A stretch of DNA of 41,848 nt from an uncultured Eubacteriales bacterium (GTDB lineage: Bacteria > Bacillota > Clostridia > TANB77 > CAG-508). A program made the position numbers and the translations under genes. The stretch spans positions 1 to 41,848 of the forward strand of contig CASFHP010000016.1 in NCBI GenBank assembly GCA_949294555.1, read 5' to 3'. The notes under the pieces are model-generated. The model ran no database searches. It was not told the DNA's origin and worked only from the letters and a program-made list of their open reading frames with translations. The number at the start of each line of letters is the position of its first letter. Position 1 is the first letter of the stretch. Shown piece by piece: positions 16,542 to 26,093 of this stretch.

Positions 16542-16871
16542 TTATATTGGTCGATATTCGCCTGTTTTTTTATACTGACCATATTTTCTATTAAGTAAAG
16601 AAGTTCGTTTTTCACTAACTCTTCGATTTCTTTCTGTAAGAAGTAAAACCTTTTTATTTTTTCTTTTTTCTTTAAAGTTATCAATATATTCTATTTTATC
16701 TGTAAAATGAATTTTTAGAATATATACACCCCATTGATTTAAGAATAAATTTGGTTCTACTTTCTTATTTGGAAATTCTTGTTTTGCTTCTTCTATACTT
16801 TTTAATAGCTGTTCTTTTGTAAAAGTTTTTGAATCAAAAAAATATTCAATACATTTTCCTTGATTATTCAT
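16542..16871 (-). CDS. Unknown protein encoded between the T-box and pheS
   Basis: A 109-residue soluble protein ([34 protein letters not shown]) with a very basic C-terminus ([14 protein letters not shown]). I chose ATG 16871 because AAAGG sits 8 bases upstream and would overlap an earlier ATG at 16883. It ends 16 bases before the PheS start, so it is translated as part of the pheST mRNA and should respond to uncharged tRNA-Phe. I do not recognise the family. Confidence 0.65.
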   Translation of the reverse strand: MNNQGKCIEYFFDSKTFTKEQLLKSIEEAKQEFPNKKVEPNLFLNQWGVYILKIHFTDKIEYIDNFKEKRKNKKVLLLTERNRRVSEKRTSLLNRKYGQYKKTGEYRPI

Positions 16872-16922
16872 ATTTATCAACATCCTTTATTAAATTTTAT
16901 TTAAAATTTAAACATAGTGTTA

Positions 16923-16967
16923 TTTTTTTGAATTATAGGAAATGCAATTTCCTATAATTCAAAAAAA
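16923..16967. repeat. Perfect 21-bp palindrome with a 3-base loop, 3' of the T-box terminator
   Basis: Bases 16923-16943 are exactly complementary to 16947-16967, with loop GCA. On the minus strand the T-run of the T-box terminator forms the 5' part of this second hairpin, which contains AATTATAGGAAAT. It would fold in read-through pheS mRNA and could compete with, or add to, the terminator, or mark a processing site. Confidence 0.7.
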
Positions 16968-17230
16968 CCATTTCCTCCTATTTGTTTTAGGACGAAATGG
17001 TCATCATTCGTGGTACCACCTAAATTTATTAGTATCTGCTTACTAACCTCATTCTAGTTTTAACGGTTCAACCGCCTTTTCCTACTATCATTTCAAAAAA
17101 GGACCTAAAAAGTGAATTTTCTATATATGATATTTAATGGTTTCCAGCCTATGACCATTTTCTCTTGTAAATATTTGATATATATATACTTTTCTTTTTA
17201 ATTGGTTTTATTATTTTTCCTCACGCATAT
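16961..17230 (-). promoter_or_regulatory. T-box riboswitch (tRNA-Phe) controlling the pheS operon
   Basis: The conserved T-box AGGTGGTACCACGA is at 17021-17008. It is followed by the terminator stem ACCATTTCGTCCT/AGGAGGAAATGGT (17001-16967) and a T-run at 16966-16961. Upstream is stem I sequence with a TTC triplet at 17116-17114 followed by A, a plausible Phe specifier. In such leaders uncharged tRNA pairs with specifier and T-box and prevents termination. The specifier choice is by eye; the downstream pheS and pheT genes support it. Confidence 0.9.
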
Positions 17231-17231
17231 T

Positions 17232-17260
17232 ATTTTATCATAAAATCACATAAAAAACAA
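17232..17260 (-). promoter_or_regulatory. Promoter of the T-box/pheST operon
   Basis: On the minus strand: TTGTTT (17260-17255), a 17-base spacer with TG two bases before the next box, then TAAAAT (17237-17232). Confidence 0.7.
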
Positions 17261-17305
17261 GCCTTTTTTCTATTTTTTCCCATATCTTATGTGCAAACAC
17301 TTTTC

Positions 17306-17839
17306 TTATTTCCATAAATCTCCATTTATATATTTAGTTAATGCTACCATAAAGGCATTTCTTGTTAAGTCTATTCTTGTTAATTCTCCATGTGTTAATA
17401 AACTTATACCACCTTGCCCTTTATTTAGCTCGTTTCCATTAAAGATTCTGTCCATTACTTTTCCAAGTTCTGTTTCTCTAATTTCTTGCATATATTTATC
17501 TGGTATTGGAAAACCTTGGCTTGTTCCTACACTGCTTATTCCACTATTGTCTTCGATTACTGCTGCATTAAATTCTATCCATTCATCACATAATAAATTT
17601 TGAATTCCACCTTCACTTGCAATGTAAAAATCAGCATGTATATTGTTATTTTTTGCATATTCTTTTAAGTTTTTTACACGATTTTTTGCTCCTTGAAATA
17701 CTTCCTTATTTAATGGTTGATTACTTACATCTGAATTTACAGCTATTCCTTCTATTTGAACATCGTTAAAATATTTTTCAAATGCTTCTTTTGCTCCTTG
17801 TATTTTTCCTGGATTTTTTGTTCCCATTAAAATTTTCAT
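17306..17839 (-). CDS. yjjX: Inosine/xanthosine triphosphatase, YjjX/DUF84 family
   Basis: A house-cleaning enzyme that hydrolyses non-canonical purine nucleoside triphosphates. The 177 residues are of family length. They begin MKILMGTKNPGKIQGAKEAF, the nucleotide-binding start shared with ITPases, and contain SDVSNQPLNKEVFQGAKNR, DFYIASEGGIQ, GTSQGFPIPDKY and GQGGISLLTHGELTR, all typical of DUF84. GGAGATAG lies before the ATG. It seems to stand alone after the pheS operon leader. Confidence 0.88.
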   Translation of the reverse strand: MKILMGTKNPGKIQGAKEAFEKYFNDVQIEGIAVNSDVSNQPLNKEVFQGAKNRVKNLKEYAKNNNIHADFYIASEGGIQNLLCDEWIEFNAAVIEDNSGISSVGTSQGFPIPDKYMQEIRETELGKVMDRIFNGNELNKGQGGISLLTHGELTRIDLTRNAFMVALTKYINGDLWK

Positions 17840-17876
17840 TGTTTTCTATCTCCTTTTTTAATTCGTAATATAACCC

Positions 17877-17923
17877 TTATAAGTAGCTTACTATATATTC
17901 AAAAATATCATATCTACTTTCAC
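17877..17923 (-). pseudogene. 3' remnant of an RBBP9/YdeN-type hydrolase gene (left piece)
   Basis: The minus strand reads SESRYDIFEYIVSYL and a stop, matching the C-terminus NSESGYDTFEEIVSYL of the intact hydrolase at 38860. It lies just past the stop of the TIM-barrel gene. Confidence 0.65.
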
Positions 17924-17927
17924 TATA

Positions 17928-18713
17928 TTACTCTTCAAACATTTCTGCTAACTTTATTCCTATATTATATCCCTTTTTATAAAAATCATCTGATGACATT
18001 TTTAAATAATCAAATCTATAACATAATTCCAAAGTCACTGGTCCATTGTAGTTACATTCTTTTAATTTATTTATAACATGTTTCCAATCTATTGTTCCAT
18101 CAAATGGTAATAGATGTAAGTCATCTGATTTATCATTATCATGTAAATGTACTGCAAAAATTCTATCTTTAAAAAACTCAAAATTAAATTTATCATTGAA
18201 ATGTGCATGATAATGCCCTACATCAAAACAAATTCCTACATTTTCTTCTTTTATGTTATCTAATACATACTCTAAATAACCTTGAATCTTTGTATTTTCA
18301 AATGCTACTTTAATATTTAATTCTTTTGCATATTCTACAATTTTTCTAATCCTATTTAACCCTATTTCTCCATACTTAGGTGCTTTTTTATGACTCGTCA
18401 GGTGCATGACTACCATTGGTATTCCGTTATCATGACAATTTTTAATATCTTTTTTATATCTTTCTACTTGGTTATCTCCTTCAATTCCTTCTTCCCAAAT
18501 TGAATTGATATTTTGATATCCTAAATGTGCAAATATAATATTAAGTCCCAATTCTTTGCATACTTTTACTTGTTCTTCTTGGCTATGTTCCCAATTTTCA
18601 TCATACCATTGAACAAATACATTTTTAAATCCTGCATTTTTTATAGATTTTATTGTTTCTATAACACTTACTTTTTTGTTTTCATTTTGAATAGCTACTG
18701 CAAGTTCTCTCAT
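17928..18713 (-). CDS. Sugar phosphate isomerase/epimerase (xylose isomerase-like TIM barrel)
   Basis: A 261-residue protein of the AP-endonuclease-2-like TIM-barrel family. Metal-binding features visible include VAFENTKIQGYLEYVL, NVGICFDVGHYHAHF, RIFAVHLHDNDKSDDLHLLP, FDGTIDW and VTLELCYR, the usual Glu-Asp-His-Glu set. The substrate cannot be told. GGAGGTG lies before the ATG. Both flanks carry parts of one broken hydrolase gene, so this gene seems to have been inserted as a unit. Confidence 0.85.
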   Translation of the reverse strand: MRELAVAIQNENKKVSVIETIKSIKNAGFKNVFVQWYDENWEHSQEEQVKVCKELGLNIIFAHLGYQNINSIWEEGIEGDNQVERYKKDIKNCHDNGIPMVVMHLTSHKKAPKYGEIGLNRIRKIVEYAKELNIKVAFENTKIQGYLEYVLDNIKEENVGICFDVGHYHAHFNDKFNFEFFKDRIFAVHLHDNDKSDDLHLLPFDGTIDWKHVINKLKECNYNGPVTLELCYRFDYLKMSSDDFYKKGYNIGIKLAEMFEE

Positions 18714-18811
18714 TTTACACCTCCATAATTCACATTTTTGCTATCACAAATTTTGCACTTATCATTATAATTCCATATACTTAAATGTCCTTTTGCTTTT
18801 ATTGGATTGTC

Positions 18812-18848
18812 TAACATTTGATATAAAAACTTGTTGTGTCTCAATTTT
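18812..18848 (-). pseudogene. 3' remnant of an RBBP9/YdeN-type hydrolase gene (right piece)
   Basis: The minus strand codes IETQQVFISN, matching IATEQVFIPN of the intact hydrolase at 38860; most bases agree over about 36. It sits upstream of the TIM-barrel gene, and the rest of the motif lies on the other side at 17877. Confidence 0.55.
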
Positions 18849-18850
18849 AT

Positions 18851-20599
18851 TTACCACTTTGGTAATTCAGAATCTAACTCTTTGAATCCTTTTTTTACGA
18901 TTCCAATATTAATAGTGGATAATCCCATATTATTCATTTGTTCTATTTGTTGAATTAGCATGTCTAATATTTCATCTGCCTTTTTTCCATCCAAACGTCT
19001 TTCTAACGTATAAGGAATTAACATTTCTCCTAACATTCCAAATAAATCTTCGCCAAAGAACATATTAGAATTAAATTCTTTTTTTAATCTTTTATAACCT
19101 TTGGTATTTTTTAAATATTCTAGTGTAGAATATTTTATATATTCCTCTTTAGTATATTCTTTAATCTCTTTATTTTCTTTTACAATCTTTTTTGCTGATT
19201 CTTCATTTATTAAATTATTATAAATAAATTGCAAACTTCCAGTTGCTTTTTCTATTCTCATGTTTGCTACTTCGAAAAATGCACAAAACATTACTAAGTA
19301 TTTTGCTAATTGTTCTTTCGTAATCCCTTCATAAAATTTTTCTAAAATATGATAAATTTTTCTTGTTTCTATTGCTCCATATACTTCACACATTCCAGAA
19401 ATTAGACTCATTTTTTCATTTATATCTTTGTTCTTTTCCATTACATTTTTATCTTTTATATATTCTTTCATTTTTTTAATATAAGGAATTGAAATTACTA
19501 ATTTATCATTTTTGCATTCCATAAACGCCATTCCAGATAATTTAAGCAGAAAAACTCTCTGTATATCTATTAATTCTTGTGCATTAGTATCATCTAAATT
19601 TATTTCCATATATCCATTCGTAGGAAATTTTTTTATACATTCAATCACATATCGAGGCATATATTTCATATTTTCTTTTAATATAATGTCATAATTTTCT
19701 AAGATATATTTTTCCAAGTCCTCTCTGTCTATTTCTTTTTCTGTACTCATTATTAGTTGTGGACACAGAAATTTTATTCTACCTTCGTCATTTGTATCCA
19801 AAAGATATTCTTCAAAAGTTTTATTCTTTTTTACTTTATCTTTTAACATTTCTTTTATATCTTCAATCATATATTTTTTTGCTTCTTCTAAAAAGTCATC
19901 ATATTCTTCCATATCTTCTTCGTCATAATAGCTTTCTTCTTCAAAATCTAAAAGTGATTCATAGTATTTAGCCAATTCATCATTTCCAATTTTTTCATAA
20001 TATTCTATTACTTTATCATATATCTCTTCATTTGGCACAAATGTCCCATTATCTTCTGCTTCATCAAGGATTTTTGCTATTTTTTCCATATCTGGTTTTG
20101 ATTTTTCAAGCTCCCAATCACATTTTACTTCATAACCTTCTCCTGCCTTTGGATTTGCTTTAATCCATTCATCAATTTGTTTTTCTGCTTCTTTTTTGTT
20201 TCCCATAATATATGTATCCCTTATAATGATTAATTCAAATTCTTGTTTTGTATCTTTATCTATATTAAACTGTTCTAATGTTTCTGTTAGCATTTTTATC
20301 TCTGGTTCTAAATATATTTCATCTATTTGACCACAATAATCTATAAAAACCGAATAACTTTCAATAAAATTTTCTAATCCCCATTGAAAAACATCATATT
20401 TTTCATCAAATTTTCCAGTATCTCTTATGTTTTCTTCTTTACAAATTTCTAATACTTCTTGCCATATTTCTTCATATTTCTCTATGATTTTTCTATCTAA
20501 TGGGGTCGGTGGTTCTGTTTCAATATCTTCAATGGATGAATCTATCATTTCGTTTAATTCCTTTATTTTTTCTTTTAATTTCTCTGTTTTTTGATTCAT
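18851..20599 (-). CDS. Large TPR-like protein of unknown function, fifth gene of the Wadjet operon
   Basis: A 582-residue, acidic, helical protein. Residues about 115-230 read like helical (TPR-type) repeats (NKKEAEKQIDEWIKANPKAG, IEYYEKIGNDELAKYYESLL), followed by a very acidic stretch (YYDEEDMEEYDD) and a C-terminal helical half without a motif I know. AGGAGG lies before the ATG. It begins 57 bases after jetD on the same strand, so cotranscription is likely. It is not one of the four standard Jet subunits; an accessory defence role is inference from position. Confidence 0.7.
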   Translation of the reverse strand: MNQKTEKLKEKIKELNEMIDSSIEDIETEPPTPLDRKIIEKYEEIWQEVLEICKEENIRDTGKFDEKYDVFQWGLENFIESYSVFIDYCGQIDEIYLEPEIKMLTETLEQFNIDKDTKQEFELIIIRDTYIMGNKKEAEKQIDEWIKANPKAGEGYEVKCDWELEKSKPDMEKIAKILDEAEDNGTFVPNEEIYDKVIEYYEKIGNDELAKYYESLLDFEEESYYDEEDMEEYDDFLEEAKKYMIEDIKEMLKDKVKKNKTFEEYLLDTNDEGRIKFLCPQLIMSTEKEIDREDLEKYILENYDIILKENMKYMPRYVIECIKKFPTNGYMEINLDDTNAQELIDIQRVFLLKLSGMAFMECKNDKLVISIPYIKKMKEYIKDKNVMEKNKDINEKMSLISGMCEVYGAIETRKIYHILEKFYEGITKEQLAKYLVMFCAFFEVANMRIEKATGSLQFIYNNLINEESAKKIVKENKEIKEYTKEEYIKYSTLEYLKNTKGYKRLKKEFNSNMFFGEDLFGMLGEMLIPYTLERRLDGKKADEILDMLIQQIEQMNNMGLSTINIGIVKKGFKELDSELPKW

Positions 20600-20656
20600 A
20601 TGAATCCTCCTTACATTTTTTATATTTTTTCTAATTTTAATAACACTATTTAATGA

Positions 20657-21943
20657 CTATAAATTCTCAACAAAGTCAATCAAATTTTGAATATTTTCTT
20701 CTTCATAAGCCACTCTTCTATTTTTCTTCAAGCAATTGCAAGTTTCTAATAATTCCTTGCTATTTATGTGTTTTAATTTATTAATTCTAGTTTCGTTTAC
20801 TTGCATATTTGATATGTTTTTTAAATAAGTTTCTATATCAAAACCTATAAATTCTAAACTTTCTCCATATCTTTGTTTTAGCTTATCAGCTATTTGAATT
20901 CCTTCTGGGTCCAAATCACCTGAATAATATAATGTATATCCTGCATTTACAAGTAAATCCAAAAGTATGATACCTGCTAATTTTACTTGACCATACGTAC
21001 AAACTAATGGAAAATCTTTTCTTTTACATTTTTCTGCTATTTCCATGAATACTGCCGGATTTTCTGTTATTAATACTTTTTTATATTTATTGTTTTTATT
21101 TATACCAAAAATATTAGACAAATTGTATATTGTTAGATATATGGGTTCATTATATTCTTTAAAACCTTTTAATCCTTTGTGTTCTAAACACCTATTTTCT
21201 ACAAATCCTTCAATATTTCTGCATAAAACCATATTTGAGACATCATCTACTAGCAAGTGATTTTTGTAATATAGTTCTGATAAATCTTCACTACTTTTTG
21301 GTACTGAAACATTATTAATATAACTTAATAACATTATAAATATTTTTCCACATAAATTTTTTCTATCATATCCATGTGGATTATTTATTGTATTACTTGC
21401 AAATACAGGTATCCTTACATTTTTTTCTGGCAAATGATTTATACCTATACAAGCATTTTTTAATGCTTTTTCTAATGAATCCTTGTCTTTATTATAATAC
21501 TTTTTTAAATTGTAATATATATTATTTTTATTTTCTATTATTTCTTTTAAATATTTGTATACATATTTTTCTTTATTTTGCTCTAATATTTTTTCAAAAA
21601 ATTCATCCAATTCTTCTTGATATTTTTTCTTACTATCTTTATTTGTAATAATTTCTTCTTTAAAATATATGTTGATAATATCTTTTAAATCTACTCCAGA
21701 AAATTTTGTATTTTGTAATTGATTCTGTAATTTCATTATATTGATTGTTATTGTTTTATTCTTTGAATAGTCTTTTTTCATTAGACCTGACAAAGCCTGT
21801 CTTTCATCTTTAGTTGGATTCGTAATTATTACGTTTCCCTTCATTTCTCCATAAGATACATATTTATTTTTTATTCCTTTTAGTAATCGTAAATATCCAT
21901 TATTATTTTTGAAATATTCAACCGCTTCTTCTAATACTTTCAT
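20657..21943 (-). CDS. jetD: Wadjet JetD-like TOPRIM nuclease subunit (TIGR02679 type)
   Basis: JetD is the nuclease that cuts plasmid DNA trapped by the JetABC motor. The 428-residue protein has a C-terminal TOPRIM-like part: KKVLITENPAVF (acidic residue after a beta strand) and GYTLYYSGDLDPEGIQIADK (DxD). The N-terminal half matches the DUF3323/DUF2399 type by its place after the SMC-like gene and its middle motif NNPHGYDRKNLCGKIFIMLL. It begins 29 bases after jetC. The family call rests on gene order and the TOPRIM motif. Confidence 0.85.
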   Translation of the reverse strand: MKVLEEAVEYFKNNNGYLRLLKGIKNKYVSYGEMKGNVIITNPTKDERQALSGLMKKDYSKNKTITINIMKLQNQLQNTKFSGVDLKDIINIYFKEEIITNKDSKKKYQEELDEFFEKILEQNKEKYVYKYLKEIIENKNNIYYNLKKYYNKDKDSLEKALKNACIGINHLPEKNVRIPVFASNTINNPHGYDRKNLCGKIFIMLLSYINNVSVPKSSEDLSELYYKNHLLVDDVSNMVLCRNIEGFVENRCLEHKGLKGFKEYNEPIYLTIYNLSNIFGINKNNKYKKVLITENPAVFMEIAEKCKRKDFPLVCTYGQVKLAGIILLDLLVNAGYTLYYSGDLDPEGIQIADKLKQRYGESLEFIGFDIETYLKNISNMQVNETRINKLKHINSKELLETCNCLKKNRRVAYEEENIQNLIDFVENL

Positions 21944-21972
21944 TTTTCACCCATTTCATTTTTTTATTTTAA

Positions 21973-24900
21973 TTATTTTTCAACGAAATCCTTAGTTACC
22001 AGTTCACGCTTTTTACCATTCCAATAATATCTCATAACAGAAACGACTTTTCTATTCACATCACTTATCAGTTCACAAATTGACAAGCTTGGAACAGTAT
22101 CATATTCTCCCCAAAGGACTTGTGAATTTATAATATATTCCAGGTCTAATTCTGTTAAAATTCTAAACATATCTCTAATATTATTATCGTCAACTCCAGC
22201 AAATGCTTCATCTAATGATATAATTCTTAAACAATCCTTTCTCGCACTTTGATATCTTGCACATACTGAAGCAAATAGTGGAATGTACATTGCCATTGCT
22301 TTTTCTCCACCACTTAATTTGTAAAATGCATTGTTTGTTAATTCTTTTGATTGCTCTCCTGATTTTTTATACATAAATTGGAACTCAAACCATTTTCTAT
22401 AATCTAAGGTTTCTTTTATAATATTGTAAAATGGTACGATTGCTCCTTTTTCTGTAAATTCTTTTTCTGCTTTTGCAAATTTCGTTCTAAAGTGTGTTGC
22501 AACTTTTTTGATGTCTGATTGTCTTAATAATCCCACATCTGAATTTAATATATCTACAATTTCCTTAGTGTCTATTTCATTTTCGTCTATTGCAAGTTTT
22601 GGTTTCCAATTTAAACTAAAGGATAATCCACTAGATGTATTAAGACTTCTCATTAATTTGTTCATTGATTCTACCCATGCCTTTGCTGAGTAAATTCTTT
22701 CCCTTATTTTTCTACCAACTGCACCTATCAAAATTTCTTCAAATAAATGTCTGTCTTCATCATCCACTAAGTTTTTTGTTTCTTCGATTGTTTCTTCAAT
22801 ATATTCTTTTAAATTATTTAAGTTGATTCTTCTTCCATTTACAAAGCATGTTATATCGCTTCTAGTTCTTGTCTTTTCAATTTCTTTGATTTCTTCTTCT
22901 TCATCTTCTAATTCTTTTATAAATATTCTTCCTATTTCTAAGTTATAATCTAAAAGTTTCTCACTATTTTCTCTATATTTTTCAATTAAAGTTTCAAAAT
23001 AGCTTGATATATCTTTAGATTCTTTGTCAAAATATGCATAATCCTCTAAAATCTTTCTTGTAATTTTATTTATCTCTTCATATTCTTCAATTACATATTT
23101 TAAGTTTAATTCTTGTTTTAATATTTCTTTTGCAATTTCTGTTTGTTTTTGCAAACTATTTAATTTGCTATTTATTGTTAATTCATTTTCTTCTAATTTT
23201 TGAATTTCTGCTCCTTCTCTTCCAATATCTTCTGATAGTTTGTCACGCTCTTTTGGTAATTTATCTAGTTTTTCTAGGCACTCTTCCATTTGTTTTTCTA
23301 AGTCTGATACTTCTGCCATTTGTTTTATTGTTTCGATTTTTCCTTTTAATGTTTTGATTTTTACTGTAATTTTTCCTTTTTGATATAATACATCGTCTAA
23401 ATCATATCTTAAATTTTCTAATGTCTCTTGGACCACTAATATTTTTTCATATTCATTTATATAGTTATTATGATATTTTTCCATGTCATAGATGAAATCT
23501 TTTAATTCATTTGCACTTTCTAAATTTTCTGTATATGCTTCTAATGTTAAAGCAAATGGTAATTTTGCAGTTTTTACCTTTACTTCTTCTTTTGCTTGTT
23601 TTAACTTTTCAAATTTTTCTGCCAATACATCTTCTAGCTTTGTTATATTTTGTTTTATAGCTTCCAATTTGTTTGTATTGATTCTTAAGTTGTTATATGC
23701 GTTTTCAAGCTCTTCTTTTTTAGGAAATTTGTTATATTCTTCTTTTATTTTTTCTATTTTTTCATCTATTTGTTCTATTTCTTTTTCTAAATTATCTTTT
23801 TCTGTTTGTAAATTTAATTTTTCTTCTTCTAGCTTTTGTATTTGTTTTTGCTTAAATTCTTTTCTTGCTTCAGTTCCAATAAACTTTGCTTTTTCATCTT
23901 TATCTGCAATACCTTGTAATATTCCTATCTTATATTCACCTTTTTCATTTACGTAAGTATTCGCAGTTTTATCTTCTATCATGATACTTTTTAACACATT
24001 ATATACAGTTTCTTCTTTGATATTGGAATCTTGTGGTAATTTTACATTTAATAAATGTGACAAATCATATGTAAATTCTACTGGATTTTCATATAAATAT
24101 TTATCCACAAAGTCAATATCTATTTGTTTTATGTTTTCTCTATATTCTTTTGGTATGATTAATGCATTTAAAATTCCCATGTCTAAAAGAGCTGATTCTA
24201 TTTTGTTTTTTATTTGCTCGTCTAAATCAGGTTTAAAATCTATTGCATTATATAGCTCAATATATGGTATATTTTTTTCTTTTAACTTTTTTCTATTTTC
24301 TTTGACTTTTTCAGTGATAATTGGCTCTGGCTCTTTTTTGCTTTTCCATTCTTCTATTTGTTCTTCTAATTCTTGTATTTGCTTTTTGATATTGTCTTTT
24401 TGAACTAATTTTGAAGCTCTTTCATTAAGCATCTCTTGTGTTTTATTATTATATGGTACATTTAAGGCAAGCACTATATCTCCATATTCTGCTCCTTCTC
24501 CATAATTGTTTACTTTTTGGGATATATTGCTCATTTCTTCTTGATTTAATTTCAAAAGAGAATTTTCTCTTTCCCATGTATACATGTCTTCTATAAAATT
24601 TTCTTTATTTTCCTGTAATTCATTTCTTGCTTTATTTGTAACTTCGTCTTGCTTTGTTTTTTCTCTTTTTTCCCTATCTAAATTTTCTAATGCAACTTCA
24701 TATTCATTTGACATTGTTTTTTCAGTTTCTAATGCCTTTTTTCCTTCGTCTATTTTTGTTATATATCTTTTTATATCTTCTTTAAAATGTCTGTAATCAT
24801 ATTTTTCTTGTAATTTTATTTCATCCATTTTAAAGAAATATTCATCATAATCTATTTTTCTTGCTATTTGTTCCATTTGGTTATTTACATCTTGAAAATT

Positions 24901-26073
24901 TGTTTTTTCCTGTTCAATTTTTTCTTTTGCTATTTTTTCCTCATCTTCTTTTTTTCTAATTGTTACTTTTTTATTTTCTTCTAAATTTTCCTTTGATATT
25001 AAATCCTCTTCTAGTTCTTTTACCTGCTTTTCCATTTCGATTTGTTCTTCTTTTTGTTTCCATATTTCATTTGCTCTTAGTTCTTTTTCTTTATATTTGT
25101 ATATTTCATACTCATTTTCTACTTGCACTTTTTTAGCTTTCATTTCTTCAAATGCTTTTTTGTTAAATGTAATCTTTTCCATGATTTCTGATGCTTCTTT
25201 TTGCGTTTTTGTATACCTTTTTTGTTTCTCATCATATTTTTTTGCTTTATTATATAAAATACATTTATTGTAATTATCATATGGTGTTATGATTTGTTTT
25301 AGTGCTTTTTCACTAATTTGTAGATTTTCTAATTGTTCTTTCGTTTTGTTCATGTTTTCTATTGATTCTGAAACTGCTTTTAAATCTTCATCTGATAATC
25401 CTCTTAAACTGTTTGACATGATTTCTGTTATAATTGATGGCTTAAATCCATCTTTTGAAAGTTTTGGTGTTCTTATTTCTATTAATAATTTAATAAACTC
25501 TTGATACTCTGAAAGTGATTCAAATCCAAATATATTGTTGTTTACAAGTGTTGCATATTCTGCTGTTGTATCAACAACTTGTCCGCCTTCTCCTATCCTA
25601 TTTTTTAATTCTTGTTTTGTTAGTGGAATTTTGTTTCCCATATCTTTATATAAATAAAAATCTTTTCCAATTCTTCTTCCATCATTTATGATAAATCCCC
25701 AAAATGTTACACCTTGGTTCTTCTTTGCTCTTAATCCCATGCCAATTGTTAAATAGTTTTTCGTTTCTTTTTTGCAAAATTCCATGTATAGATAACTTGT
25801 GTTTTCTTCTTTAATATCCTCTCCATACCCTAAAATATAGTCTTCAATTTTTCTTGCTCTTGTGTTAAATGGATCTAATCTTTCTGGTGATTTATTTCCA
25901 TCTAATAAAAGAGGAATAAAGCTCTGCATAGTAACACTTTTACCTGAGCCATTTGTTCCTCTTAAAATAAGCCTTCCATCTGCAAATTCAAATTTCTCTT
26001 CATCATACCACCAATAATTTAGTAGTCCAATTTTTTTAATTTCCCATCTATTTTCTCTGTTTTCTACTTCCAT
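21973..26073 (-). CDS. jetC: Wadjet JetC-like SMC ATPase (TIGR02680 type)
   Basis: An SMC-family motor that, with JetA and JetB, extrudes DNA loops and recognises small circular plasmids. The 1366 residues show Walker A GTNGSGKSVTMQ at about 39-50, a long coiled coil from about 250 to 1050 with a hinge-like middle near 570-720, the ABC signature KLSGGEKAMAMY at about 1252 and Walker B IISLDEAFAGVD at about 1284. The N-terminal segment WWYDEEKFEFADGRLILRG is typical of the TIGR02680 type. GAAAGGA lies before the ATG; it is 20 bases after jetB. Confidence 0.92.
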   Translation of the reverse strand: MEVENRENRWEIKKIGLLNYWWYDEEKFEFADGRLILRGTNGSGKSVTMQSFIPLLLDGNKSPERLDPFNTRARKIEDYILGYGEDIKEENTSYLYMEFCKKETKNYLTIGMGLRAKKNQGVTFWGFIINDGRRIGKDFYLYKDMGNKIPLTKQELKNRIGEGGQVVDTTAEYATLVNNNIFGFESLSEYQEFIKLLIEIRTPKLSKDGFKPSIITEIMSNSLRGLSDEDLKAVSESIENMNKTKEQLENLQISEKALKQIITPYDNYNKCILYNKAKKYDEKQKRYTKTQKEASEIMEKITFNKKAFEEMKAKKVQVENEYEIYKYKEKELRANEIWKQKEEQIEMEKQVKELEEDLISKENLEENKKVTIRKKEDEEKIAKEKIEQEKTNFQDVNNQMEQIARKIDYDEYFFKMDEIKLQEKYDYRHFKEDIKRYITKIDEGKKALETEKTMSNEYEVALENLDREKREKTKQDEVTNKARNELQENKENFIEDMYTWERENSLLKLNQEEMSNISQKVNNYGEGAEYGDIVLALNVPYNNKTQEMLNERASKLVQKDNIKKQIQELEEQIEEWKSKKEPEPIITEKVKENRKKLKEKNIPYIELYNAIDFKPDLDEQIKNKIESALLDMGILNALIIPKEYRENIKQIDIDFVDKYLYENPVEFTYDLSHLLNVKLPQDSNIKEETVYNVLKSIMIEDKTANTYVNEKGEYKIGILQGIADKDEKAKFIGTEARKEFKQKQIQKLEEEKLNLQTEKDNLEKEIEQIDEKIEKIKEEYNKFPKKEELENAYNNLRINTNKLEAIKQNITKLEDVLAEKFEKLKQAKEEVKVKTAKLPFALTLEAYTENLESANELKDFIYDMEKYHNNYINEYEKILVVQETLENLRYDLDDVLYQKGKITVKIKTLKGKIETIKQMAEVSDLEKQMEECLEKLDKLPKERDKLSEDIGREGAEIQKLEENELTINSKLNSLQKQTEIAKEILKQELNLKYVIEEYEEINKITRKILEDYAYFDKESKDISSYFETLIEKYRENSEKLLDYNLEIGRIFIKELEDEEEEIKEIEKTRTRSDITCFVNGRRINLNNLKEYIEETIEETKNLVDDEDRHLFEEILIGAVGRKIRERIYSAKAWVESMNKLMRSLNTSSGLSFSLNWKPKLAIDENEIDTKEIVDILNSDVGLLRQSDIKKVATHFRTKFAKAEKEFTEKGAIVPFYNIIKETLDYRKWFEFQFMYKKSGEQSKELTNNAFYKLSGGEKAMAMYIPLFASVCARYQSARKDCLRIISLDEAFAGVDDNNIRDMFRILTELDLEYIINSQVLWGEYDTVPSLSICELISDVNRKVVSVMRYYWNGKKRELVTKDFVEK

Positions 26074-26093
26074 TACTTATTCCTTTCCCTCTA

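Noticed and set aside
16526..16684. PheS extended to 392 residues from an ATG at 16684
   Set aside because: The extra part overlaps the preceding gene, does not resemble PheS, and the ribosome site favours ATG 16525, which gives the usual 339 residues.
17000..17021. The palindrome around GGTACC as a restriction or operator site
   Set aside because: It is the conserved T-box sequence of the Phe leader.
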